From Blautia sp. (GTDB lineage: Bacteria > Bacillota > Clostridia > Lachnospirales > Lachnospiraceae), in NCBI GenBank assembly GCA_017515945.1, contig JAFWDX010000133.1, positions 1 through 5,419 of the forward strand: 5,419 bases of DNA. Reading direction: 5' to 3'. Made by a program: the position numbers and the translations under genes. Below are positions 1 through 5,278 of the stretch, one piece after another; within the stretch, counting starts at the first letter, position 1, and each line of letters begins with the position of its first letter. The notes below the pieces were generated by a model. That model saw only the letters and a program-made list of their open reading frames with translations. It ran no database searches and was not told the origin of the DNA.

Positions 1-5
1 GGATG

Positions 6-11
6 CTCCTC
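6..11 (-). promoter_or_regulatory. Possible ribosome binding site of a next gene beyond the left edge
   Basis: The minus strand reads GAGGAG here, followed by only five bases before the window ends, so a start codon at usual spacing would lie just outside. It comes after in-frame stops at 27-22 (TAA TGA). This would place a further gene of the cluster immediately downstream of the full-length repeat. It is a single motif match without a visible start codon. Confidence 0.25.
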
Positions 12-29
12 GTTTTTCAAGTCATTACA

Positions 30-195
30 GTAACTGTTCAGTCACAAGTTCCTTTACAGTTACGAGGCCAGGCGCAGGCTCCTTTCGTCGCATTGGAAGT
101 GCGCCTCCCAAGGGACGCCTTCGGTGTGGCCTTGGCTGTTCAACTTTATTCTCACGCACCTCGCAGAAAATGCGAGGCGCTGACTGAACAGTTAC
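30..195 (-). repeat. Full-length 166-bp palindromic interspersed repeat with 15-bp inverted ends
   Basis: The ends are a perfect 15-bp inverted repeat: GTAACTGTTCAGTCA at 30-44 and its reverse complement at 181-195. Two further hairpins lie inside. One has a 7-bp stem (70-76 with 100-106). The other is two-tiered: outer stem 136-142/185-191 and inner stem 156-165/171-180 with a GAAAA loop. Bases 128-195 are 63/68 identical to 1036-1103, and bases 30-66 are 34/37 identical to 1484-1520. On the minus strand one frame is open across the whole element, from codon 195-193 to TAA at 27-25. A short ATG-started stretch of 22 codons (93-25) lies in that frame, with GGGAGG ten bases upstream; it is not called as a gene. 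The TAA stop of the upstream glycosyltransferase lies in the element's terminal GTAAC. No target-site duplication is evident. The family is not one I can name. Confidence 0.8.
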
Positions 196-998
196 AGATC
201 ATTTTGGTCCTGACCGGCCGCATAAAAGTGGTTCAGCACCCTTGCGATCCCTTCCGGCCAGAAAGCCCGGAACATCTCCAGATCCTCCTGTGAGCGGTTC
301 CGATGCGCACCGATCACCCGGGTCGTAGCGGACTCCCTGTGTATGCGGTGCCCCATCAGGGCTTTGGGGATATAGCAGAAGCTCCCCGTCAGGCGCGAGA
401 GCCTCTCCCAGGCCTGCCAGTCCAGGTCTGCCTGAAAATGCGGCTGAAAGATCTTCTCCGGCAGCGCCTCTTTTACATACGTCACCGACGGACAGCAGAC
501 AGGACTGCCAAGGGAAAGGATCCTGCGTCTCACAAAACGGCTCTCCGCAAGAGATGCCCGCCTGAGCGGCAGCAGCATCCACTCCTTTATCCGCAGATTC
601 CTGTTTCCGTCCGCGTACACCCGCCTGTCCCCGCGCAGCTCAAAATAATCCGTGAAGGCGATCAGCGGCTTTCTTTCCGTGCGGATCCTGGCCAGCGTTT
701 CCTCCAGGAACAAAGGCTCATAGATATCGTCCTGATGAGCCAGTGTCACCAGAGGGGTGTCGGACATTTCATAGGCAAAATTCCAGTCCGGAGCCATCCC
801 TGATTCGCCATGCCGGATATACAGCTGCAGTCCATTCTCCTCCGACAGCTTTTCGATCATCTTATTCGGAGTTGATGTGCACAGGATGATCCGGCTGCGA
901 ACCGTCTGCCGCATCAATGAGCGGATGCACTCCGCAAGGTATCTGCTTTCTCCGCAGGCACAGACGGCAAAGGTATGATCCTTCCATGTATATTCCAT
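192..998 (-). CDS. Family 2 glycosyltransferase (GT-A fold), probable surface-polysaccharide enzyme
   Basis: This encodes 268 residues with features of a soluble inverting family 2 glycosyltransferase, which would transfer a sugar from a nucleotide sugar to a growing glycan at the inner face of the membrane. The N-terminal Rossmann-like part has FAVCACGESRYL (10-21), the counterpart of the usual nucleotide-binding strand and YNE-like turn. HQDDIYEP (88-95) supplies the metal-binding DxD-type QDD. DLDWQAW (191-197) fits the acceptor/base region, and HRIHRESAT (217-225) is a common late motif in this family. There are no membrane segments. The ATG at 998 is chosen because AGGAG lies seven bases upstream (1006-1010). 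An upstream TTG (1106) and ATG (1019) lack a binding site, and a TTG start would translate the repeat. It is the last gene of the cluster, 162 bp after the DUF2142 gene, and is bracketed by two direct copies of the repeat. Its stop codon is part of the downstream copy, so the original C-terminus may differ. Donor and acceptor are unknown. Confidence 0.85.
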   Translation of the reverse strand: MEYTWKDHTFAVCACGESRYLAECIRSLMRQTVRSRIILCTSTPNKMIEKLSEENGLQLYIRHGESGMAPDWNFAYEMSDTPLVTLAHQDDIYEPLFLEETLARIRTERKPLIAFTDYFELRGDRRVYADGNRNLRIKEWMLLPLRRASLAESRFVRRRILSLGSPVCCPSVTYVKEALPEKIFQPHFQADLDWQAWERLSRLTGSFCYIPKALMGHRIHRESATTRVIGAHRNRSQEDLEMFRAFWPEGIARVLNHFYAAGQDQNDL

Positions 999-1005
999 GA
1001 TCACT

Positions 1006-1010
1006 CTCCT
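1006..1010 (-). promoter_or_regulatory. Ribosome binding site deciding the GT2 start
   Basis: The minus strand reads AGGAG, seven bases before the ATG at 998. It is the only good Shine-Dalgarno match near the candidate starts, and it puts the half-copy repeat (1036-1103) in the leader rather than in the protein. Confidence 0.75.
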
Positions 1011-1035
1011 GTTCCACATTATACCAAAGCGTCCC

Positions 1036-1103
1036 GGCCTTGGCTGTTCGACTTTTTTCTCACGCACCTCGCAGTAAATGCGAGGTGCTGACCGAACAGT
1101 TAC
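1036..1103 (-). repeat. Half copy of the palindromic repeat with a two-tier hairpin
   Basis: This is 63/68 identical to 128-195 and in the same orientation. The inner stem is a perfect 10 bp (GCACCTCGCA 1064-1073 with 1079-1088) around a 5-nt loop. The outer stem is 7 bp (1044-1050 with 1093-1099). Relative to the other copy the outer stem carries a paired change: A-T there, G-C here. It fills much of the gap between the DUF2142 stop (1161) and the GT2 start (998), so it would sit in the transcript as a leader structure. The stem is followed by an A-rich rather than U-rich run on the minus strand, so it does not look like an intrinsic terminator. The open frame of the repeat is in phase with the GT2 gene, with no stop between them. 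Confidence 0.8.
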
Positions 1104-1160
1104 CAAAGCTTTTTAATGCGTGAAGCTCCACATATGTATACTCGCTGCCGTTTCCCCATC

Positions 1161-3743
1161 TCACGGAAGTCTATCAAATATGATCTGACACTGGGCATAG
1201 GCCAGCATCCAGACATTGATGACAAAGGTCACAAAGACCAGGCTCCTGCGGAAGCTTTGCCCCACCCGGATCCGTCCGTCCCTGATCACGAAAGCCAGCA
1301 GGGGAAGCAGCGGCAGGAAATAACGGCCCTGCACGCCCTGTACCGTCTCCGAGGACAGGGGCGTCCAGCTCAGCGCCATCGCCAGGACCACGCTGCCGAC
1401 ACACCCGGCGCAGAGCAGGAGGCCGAAGAGCTTCTGCCCTGTCGTGAATTTTGGTATTCGTACCTGTTCAGCCACAGGTTCCTGTAACTGTTCAGTCACA
1501 AGCTCCTTCACAGTTACAAGTTCCTTCATACTTGTTGCCGGCTTTCCTTCCTCATCCATATAAACCGTTGCGAGGAACCCCAGGAAGCTGACCACGAGCA
1601 GGACCAGCGGCAGATCGATCTCATACCGGCCCAGCCGGCTCCCGAGCATGCTGAAAAAGAATTCATCCACCTGCCGTATCAGGGTACTGCCACACAGAAA
1701 GAAAAAATCCACAGGAGCTTTAAGGATATGCATGAGCGTATATCCCTCCTCACCGCTCCAGGAGACGATATGACCACCGGCATTCTGAGACAGAATGCGC
1801 TGCACCTCCGTGGAAGTGGAGAGCCAGCGGATCACTCCGCCCGTCAGCATCAGGGAGAAAGCCCCTGCCGCCATGGGCATCATGCGTCTGGCCAGGCGCG
1901 CGGTCTTCTTCTCTCCGAGTCCCTTCCCCGGTATCAGAAATACCAGCAGCAGAAGTGGACAGTATACGGTCTTGGCCGGAGCCATCAGAGCCGCGTAAAT
2001 GACACATTCCGTCAGTTCCCTTCCCGAAACCGTGCCATTTTGCGCCATCGAAGCGATCCGGAGCACCTGAAAAACAAAGAGCTGCACACAGCAGAAGGTC
2101 GCGGCATCATACGAGCACGAAGCCATGAGGTGCAGCATCATGGGCATGCCCATCACGCTGAACAGCACGGCCTCCTTTGCGGCATGTTTTTTCATGAGAT
2201 ATGAAAGCACGCCCAGGCAGAATATGATATTAACGAGCCGGCTCATATAAAATGTGCCGATCCCACTGAGATTGCACAGCCGGGCGAGTATGATCCCGCA
2301 TGCCGACGGCAGATAGCAAAGGACCGCATTCGTCGCAAACGGAGCCTCTGCCACAACATAACCGGCGCTCCGCCGGAACGGATGCAGCATGGCAAGCACA
2401 TCCAGATGGAGCCTGAGCCTGCCGCCCAGATGCGGCGCAAACAGGACCTCATAGTCCTCTGCGCGCAGGATGATCCGCCTCTCTCCCAGGCCCGTTCCCT
2501 TGCCCAGGAACAGATTGGCGATACGATAGGCGGAGAAATAATGTGTCCGCTCATCCGGAGACATCATGGGCAGATATATGAACATATAAGCCGTCGCCAG
2601 CGCAAACAGGGTGAGCAGATAAACCCTCTGCCACCGGATCTGCGCCTCGTCGGTCAGCAATACATATTTGCGGAAAAGCAGAGCGAAAAGGAGCAGCCCT
2701 GCCAGCAGGGCGGGATATACGATGAAACACGAGACCCTCCAGCCTAGCTTCGGCCTCTGCCGGACGATGCTGGCCCACATGAACAGGACCGGCAGACAGC
2801 ACAGCAGAACCGTCAGGAAATAACGCAGTCCCGCGTTTGGCCGAATCACCGCAGCCGGTTGAACGGCAGTGCCCGGTTCTCCGACAATATTCGGCTGTCC
2901 CACGTCGGTCAATCCTCCGTCCGTATCCGAGTGTCCTGCGGCGTCCTGTCCTCCGACAGTGTCCGGTTGTTCCTCTATGACTGCGTCGGCCGACCGCAGT
3001 ATCTCCTCCGAAGCCGTCCGGATCCTGTCATCCGGGGTATCTTCCAGACTGGCGCGCCTCCGCCCAATGCAGACACCCGCAATTCTGCCGGAAATCGTCT
3101 GCGGATCCCGTCTGAAAAAATACACGAGCTCCGCCATCATGACCACGAGCATGAAAAGCACCGCCGCCAGGCGCGGATCCCTGTGCGTCTTCACATCATA
3201 AAGTCCATAAAGGCGGTCAGCGGAAATCAGCATATCCTTCAGCTCATACTCCGACTCAATATCCAGTCGGAGCAGCCCCGGCGGATTCGGAGCATCCTCC
3301 GGCAGTTCGGCAAAGAAGCCATCCCCTCCTGCCGGAATCGTTCCTTTGATCTCCGTATCAGCAGAAAAATCGCCGTTCTTAAGATAAAACAGGCTATACG
3401 CCGTCTCCGACTCAAACGCCTTGCCAAACAGAAACTGAATGGATCTCACCGGATCCGTGAAACCGTCCGGAAACGAGATCCGCAGCTGAGGATCCTCTTT
3501 CCCCGGGATAAAGCGCCAGCCATCCAGCTTCGCGTTTTCCGCCGTCAGACCCACTTCGCCGAGGACCGGCCTGCTGCCTGCAGGCATGTCCAATTCCTCC
3601 GGCACATAACTGCGCAGCGTCTTTGGCATGAAAAAAGCTGCACCGGCAACAACAGCCAGCACAAAAAGAACAGACAGGATCAGAATCGCCACCTGATCTC
3701 TCAGAAAATTATGTTTAGGCTTCAATGTCATCTTTATCACCAT
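1161..3743 (-). CDS. DUF2142-family polytopic membrane protein, probable GT-C glycosyltransferase
   Basis: This encodes 860 residues. A first membrane helix (about 17-39) is followed by an extracytoplasmic domain of about 150 residues, a second helix (191-211), and a cytoplasmic linker (212-305). The rest is a multi-pass region with roughly a dozen more helices. DUF2142 hallmarks are SPDERTHYFSAYR (395-407, with PDExxH right after a helix), LMASCSYDA (539-547) and GVQGRYFLPLLPL (803-815). In GT-C enzymes an acidic motif at the first extracytoplasmic loop is catalytic, so D397/E398 are candidates. Such enzymes move a sugar from a polyprenyl-phosphate carrier to a glycan outside the membrane; that role is inferred from family and neighbours. 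Two additions are unusual: three 12-residue repeats (259-294) in the first linker, and a segment (740-761) built from the interspersed repeat in a late cytoplasmic loop. The start at 3743 overlaps the GT2 gene by 29 nt and has no clear binding site. The ATG at 3731, with GGTGA five bases upstream, is equally likely and gives 856 residues. Confidence 0.85.
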   Translation of the reverse strand: MVIKMTLKPKHNFLRDQVAILILSVLFVLAVVAGAAFFMPKTLRSYVPEELDMPAGSRPVLGEVGLTAENAKLDGWRFIPGKEDPQLRISFPDGFTDPVRSIQFLFGKAFESETAYSLFYLKNGDFSADTEIKGTIPAGGDGFFAELPEDAPNPPGLLRLDIESEYELKDMLISADRLYGLYDVKTHRDPRLAAVLFMLVVMMAELVYFFRRDPQTISGRIAGVCIGRRRASLEDTPDDRIRTASEEILRSADAVIEEQPDTVGGQDAAGHSDTDGGLTDVGQPNIVGEPGTAVQPAAVIRPNAGLRYFLTVLLCCLPVLFMWASIVRQRPKLGWRVSCFIVYPALLAGLLLFALLFRKYVLLTDEAQIRWQRVYLLTLFALATAYMFIYLPMMSPDERTHYFSAYRIANLFLGKGTGLGERRIILRAEDYEVLFAPHLGGRLRLHLDVLAMLHPFRRSAGYVVAEAPFATNAVLCYLPSACGIILARLCNLSGIGTFYMSRLVNIIFCLGVLSYLMKKHAAKEAVLFSVMGMPMMLHLMASCSYDAATFCCVQLFVFQVLRIASMAQNGTVSGRELTECVIYAALMAPAKTVYCPLLLLVFLIPGKGLGEKKTARLARRMMPMAAGAFSLMLTGGVIRWLSTSTEVQRILSQNAGGHIVSWSGEEGYTLMHILKAPVDFFFLCGSTLIRQVDEFFFSMLGSRLGRYEIDLPLVLLVVSFLGFLATVYMDEEGKPATSMKELVTVKELVTEQLQEPVAEQVRIPKFTTGQKLFGLLLCAGCVGSVVLAMALSWTPLSSETVQGVQGRYFLPLLPLLAFVIRDGRIRVGQSFRRSLVFVTFVINVWMLAYAQCQIIFDRLP
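1461..1526 (-). repeat. In-frame repeat segment inside the DUF2142 gene (24-nt tandem units)
   Basis: Residues 740-761 are made of degenerate 8-residue units: KELVTV, KELVTEQL and QEPVAEQV. Bases 1484-1520 are 34/37 identical to 30-66, the left end of the full repeat, and carry its 8-bp palindromic ends (GTAACTGT/ACAGTTAC). Bases 1460-1484 match the same end again (21/25). The encoded LVTVKELVTEQL (742-753) is identical to what the full copy would encode on the same strand. The segment lies between membrane helices at about 711-728 and 770-792, next to charged residues, so it extends a soluble loop. Confidence 0.8.
2862..2969 (-). repeat. Three 36-nt degenerate tandem repeats coding for a soluble linker
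   Basis: Residues 259-294 of the DUF2142 protein fall into three 12-residue units: QPDTVGGQDAAG, HSDTDGGLTDVG and QPNIVGEPGTAV. A fourth start (QPAAV) follows. At DNA level units 1 and 3 share 15 of their first 20 bases. The segment is Gly/Asp/Pro rich and probably disordered. It lies in the cytoplasmic stretch between the second and third membrane helices, where such expansion would be tolerated. Confidence 0.7.
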
Positions 3744-4476
3744 CGGCCTGCCCGTAAAAACTATCCGCAGGCTTACGCAAAATAAAGCTGTTCATCAGAA
3801 CAGCGAGGCTTACCTTAACCATATAATACATGGATTTACCCAGATCGATCGAAGACTTGCCTGTCATGCGCTCCCGCATCACCACCGGATACTCCGCCAC
3901 CTTTCCTCCGCAGCGGACGACCCTGGGAATGGAATCCGTCTCGGGAAAATCATCGGAATAATCCGCTGCAAACAGCCGTATGAACCGCCTGTTCACGATC
4001 CGAAACCCACTTGTCACATCATGAATATGCACCCCGCAGGAGAGATAAACCAGCCCCGAAAGGAACCTGATCCCCGCCCTGCGCATGAGACTGGACTGAA
4101 AACCCTGGTACTCCAGAAAACGGGAACCGATCCCCATGTCGATCCCATTATCCTGCATCCACGCGATCATTTCCATGATGTAAGCAGGATCATGCTGCCC
4201 GTCCCCATCGATCTGAACCGCATACTCATATCCTGCCCTTTCGGCGTACTTATACCCGCTCTGCACCGCGCCGCCGATTCCCAGATTCAGGCAGTGATCC
4301 AGATGCATCTGCCCCAGACGTTCAAGCACTCTGCCCGTTCCGTCTCCGGAGCCATCGTTGACGACCAGGATGTCCGTCCCCGGTGCCTTTTCCCGGATTT
4401 CACCGATCGTTTCCGCAATGCCGGCCGCCTCATTATATGCCGGCACGATCACCAGTATTTTCGTCATTTCCTTCAT
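3715..4476 (-). CDS. Polyprenyl-phosphate-sugar synthase-like family 2 glycosyltransferase (DPM1/GacI type)
   Basis: This encodes 253 residues of the dolichol-phosphate-mannose-synthase-like GT2 group, which moves a sugar from a nucleotide sugar to a polyprenyl phosphate at the cytoplasmic face. All expected motifs are present in order: VPAYNEA (11-17), VVNDGSGDGT (38-47, nucleotide binding), NLGIGGAVQSGYKYA (64-78), QIDGDGQHDP (88-97, catalytic/metal DxD at 90-92), IGSRF (116-120), DVTSGFRIVNRR (153-164) and RERMTGKSSI (201-210). There is no C-terminal membrane anchor, only an apolar stretch (216-233) that could sit on the membrane or on a partner. The ATG at 4476 overlaps the TGA of the DUF2304 gene (ATGA), with AAGGA nine bases upstream, so translation is probably coupled. 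An in-frame ATG three codons later is worse placed. The neighbouring small DUF2304 protein is the likely membrane partner and the DUF2142 protein the likely user of its product. The sugar (GlcNAc, Glc, Man or other) cannot be told. Confidence 0.92.
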   Translation of the reverse strand: MKEMTKILVIVPAYNEAAGIAETIGEIREKAPGTDILVVNDGSGDGTGRVLERLGQMHLDHCLNLGIGGAVQSGYKYAERAGYEYAVQIDGDGQHDPAYIMEMIAWMQDNGIDMGIGSRFLEYQGFQSSLMRRAGIRFLSGLVYLSCGVHIHDVTSGFRIVNRRFIRLFAADYSDDFPETDSIPRVVRCGGKVAEYPVVMRERMTGKSSIDLGKSMYYMVKVSLAVLMNSFILRKPADSFYGQADGDKDDIEA

Positions 4477-4889
4477 CGGCTTTTATCCTTATACGCCTCG
4501 CGAGCAACAATGTCATCGTCATTTTCTTCACTGGCTTTTATCCTTCTCTCCAATTCACAGATCCGTTTCTCCATCAGCGCCGCCTCCTGCACCAGCGTAC
4601 GGATCCGGGCATGCTGCCGGGAAACAGACGCAGACAGAGAAAGGCACGTCAGCATGAGATAAACGATCATGATCAGAAAAACCAGGTTCGACGGGATTTC
4701 GATCCCTGCAACATGCGCCAGGACAGTCAACAGCTCCGGAAACAAAGCCATGGCCAGAATCAACGCGCTCAAAACAAACCAGCGGATCGAGTGATAAAGA
4801 TCCAGCTGTTTTTTACGAATGTAGTACAGGGTATAACCGAAAAAGATCGCTGCACCGGCCAGCAGCAGGAGTCGCAGATGAATGTTCAT
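4473..4889 (-). CDS. Small DUF2304-family membrane protein, probable partner of the GT2 enzyme
   Basis: This encodes 138 residues with three hydrophobic helices (about 3-23, 36-56 and 68-89), the family's typical FPELLTVLAHVAGIEIPSN stretch (50-68) before the third helix, and a charged C-terminal coiled-coil-like tail (about 91-122) that would face the cytoplasm. DUF2304 proteins are commonly encoded next to polyprenyl-phosphate glycosyltransferases. I recall the streptococcal GacJ, a similar small protein, binding GacI and raising its activity. A membrane-anchor or activator role here is inference from that and from the ATGA overlap with the GT2 gene. AAGGAGG lies nine bases upstream of the ATG. 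It is the first gene of the minus-strand cluster, and the region upstream has a candidate promoter. Confidence 0.88.
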   Translation of the reverse strand: MNIHLRLLLLAGAAIFFGYTLYYIRKKQLDLYHSIRWFVLSALILAMALFPELLTVLAHVAGIEIPSNLVFLIMIVYLMLTCLSLSASVSRQHARIRTLVQEAALMEKRICELERRIKASEENDDDIVAREAYKDKSR

Positions 4890-4898
4890 AAAATAAAG

Positions 4899-4905
4899 CC
4901 TCCTT
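4899..4905 (-). promoter_or_regulatory. Ribosome binding site of the DUF2304 gene
   Basis: The minus strand reads AAGGAGG, a near-perfect anti-Shine-Dalgarno match, nine bases before the ATG at 4889. It supports this start and marks the head of the cluster. Confidence 0.8.
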
Positions 4906-4934
4906 ATACTCGCGGTGGCATTTTGACTGCAATG

Positions 4935-4963
4935 AGTTTATCACACACAGCATGGTTTGTCCA
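4935..4963 (-). promoter_or_regulatory. Candidate promoter of the glycosyltransferase cluster
   Basis: On the minus strand TGGACA (-35, 4963-4958) and TAAACT (-10, 4940-4935) are 17 bp apart, matching 5/6 and 4/6 of the sigma-A consensus. The site lies about 45 bp upstream of the DUF2304 ATG. A short palindrome, CATGG-5-CCATG (4951-4965), overlaps the -35 box and could be an operator. Both are weak sequence matches. Confidence 0.35.
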
Positions 4964-4974
4964 TGCGGTATACT

Positions 4975-5007
4975 AATGAGTCACGGGGACAGGTTCCTTG
5001 ACTCATT
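4975..5007. repeat. REP-like hairpin with GGGGACAGGTTCC loop
   Basis: There is a perfect 9-bp inverted repeat, AATGAGTCA (4975-4983) and TGACTCATT (4999-5007), around a 15-nt loop containing GGGGACAGGTTCC. From memory, loops of this kind recur in Firmicute genomes in repeats mobilised by IS200-like (Y1, RAYT) transposases. No transposase is in the window. It lies in the divergent intergenic region just upstream of the cluster promoter candidate. Confidence 0.7.
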
Positions 5008-5018
5008 TGCAGCCATGC

Positions 5019-5023
5019 CGTGA
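5019..5023 (+). repeat. Left 5-bp target-site duplication of the MITE
   Basis: CGTGA here is repeated at 5119-5123, flush with both ends of the 95-bp inverted-repeat element, as expected from staggered-cut transposition. Confidence 0.7.
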
Positions 5024-5118
5024 ACCAATGTCATTTAGTTAAGTCGTAACGATCCTCAAGAAGCATTGATACTCAATCTTCACAGAGGGCACTGCGAGCT
5101 TAACTAAATGACATTGGT
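5024..5118. mobile_element. 95-bp MITE-like element with perfect 20-bp terminal inverted repeats
   Basis: The ends ACCAATGTCATTTAGTTAAG (5024-5043) and its exact reverse complement (5099-5118) enclose 55 bp. A 5-bp duplication, CGTGA, flanks it on both sides (5019-5023 and 5119-5123). The core has an apical hairpin (GAAG-C-ATTGA, TAC, TCAATCTTC; 5060-5081), so one strand could fold into a long stem. There is no coding capacity, so it must have been moved in trans by an insertion sequence with the same ends. Removing the element and one duplication restores a continuous intergenic sequence. Perfect ends and an intact duplication suggest a recent insertion. The parent IS family is unknown. Confidence 0.85.
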
Positions 5119-5123
5119 CGTGA
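5119..5123 (+). repeat. Right 5-bp target-site duplication of the MITE
   Basis: This is the second copy of CGTGA, directly after the right inverted repeat. It also forms the left arm of a short 5-bp palindrome with TCACG at 5139-5143. Confidence 0.7.
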
Positions 5124-5124
5124 A

Positions 5125-5144
5125 CAGTAACTTTGTACTCACGC
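5125..5144 (-). repeat. Possible degenerate remnant of the palindromic repeat family
   Basis: Bases 5129-5144 match 14/16 to the AACTTTATTCTCACGC segment of the full copy at 30-195. They are preceded by ACAGT as in the repeat ends. The match is short and could be chance; if real, the MITE landed beside an older repeat. Confidence 0.3.
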
Positions 5145-5204
5145 GATTAAAAAAATGGAAAGTGTACCTGTTCTTCCGCGCGGTATATGTATAACTCACC
5201 TACA

Positions 5205-5234
5205 TTCATATAGCCAACCTCACCCACCTATGAT
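5205..5234 (+). promoter_or_regulatory. Candidate promoter of the divergent AGE-like gene
   Basis: TTCATA (5205-5210) and TATGAT (5229-5234) are 18 bp apart, with an A-rich run after the -10. The -10 matches 5/6 of consensus and the -35 is weak. It would give a leader of about 35-40 nt before the ATG at 5279. Confidence 0.4.
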
Positions 5235-5265
5235 AAAATAAAAAAACACAAACACCCATCACAAC

Positions 5266-5270
5266 GGAGG
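5266..5270 (+). promoter_or_regulatory. Ribosome binding site of the AGE-like gene
   Basis: GGAGG lies eight bases before the ATG at 5279. It is a strong match that fixes the start of the partial gene. Confidence 0.8.
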
Positions 5271-5278
5271 AATTCATC

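Noticed and set aside
30..195. CRISPR array or tandem repeat array at the left end
   Set aside because: The repeats are inverted ends and hairpins of one composite element. There are no regularly spaced direct repeats with unique spacers.
1064..1088. Rho-independent terminator between the DUF2142 and GT2 genes
   Set aside because: The 10-bp stem is strong, but on the minus strand it is followed by GTGAG and an A-run rather than a T-run, and on the plus strand there is no T-run after it.
999..1106. N-terminal extension of the last glycosyltransferase through the repeat (TTG start at 1106)
   Set aside because: The frame is open but there is no binding site for the TTG. The extension is entirely repeat sequence plus a few codons, while AGGAG lies at perfect spacing before the ATG at 998.
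1475..1484. Shared ACAGGTTCCT between the DUF2142 gene repeat and the REP loop (4989-4998)
   Set aside because: It is a ten-base match only, with different flanks and structure. It is too short to argue common origin.
2859..3785. 308-codon open frame on the plus strand opposite the DUF2142 gene
   Set aside because: It is Arg/Ser/His-rich antisense translation with no recognisable domain. The opposite frame has clear family motifs and membrane helices.
4021..4976. Overlapping plus-strand open frames opposite the GT2 and DUF2304 genes
   Set aside because: They are shadows of GC-rich coding sequence. The proteins show no motifs, and the minus-strand genes are unambiguous.
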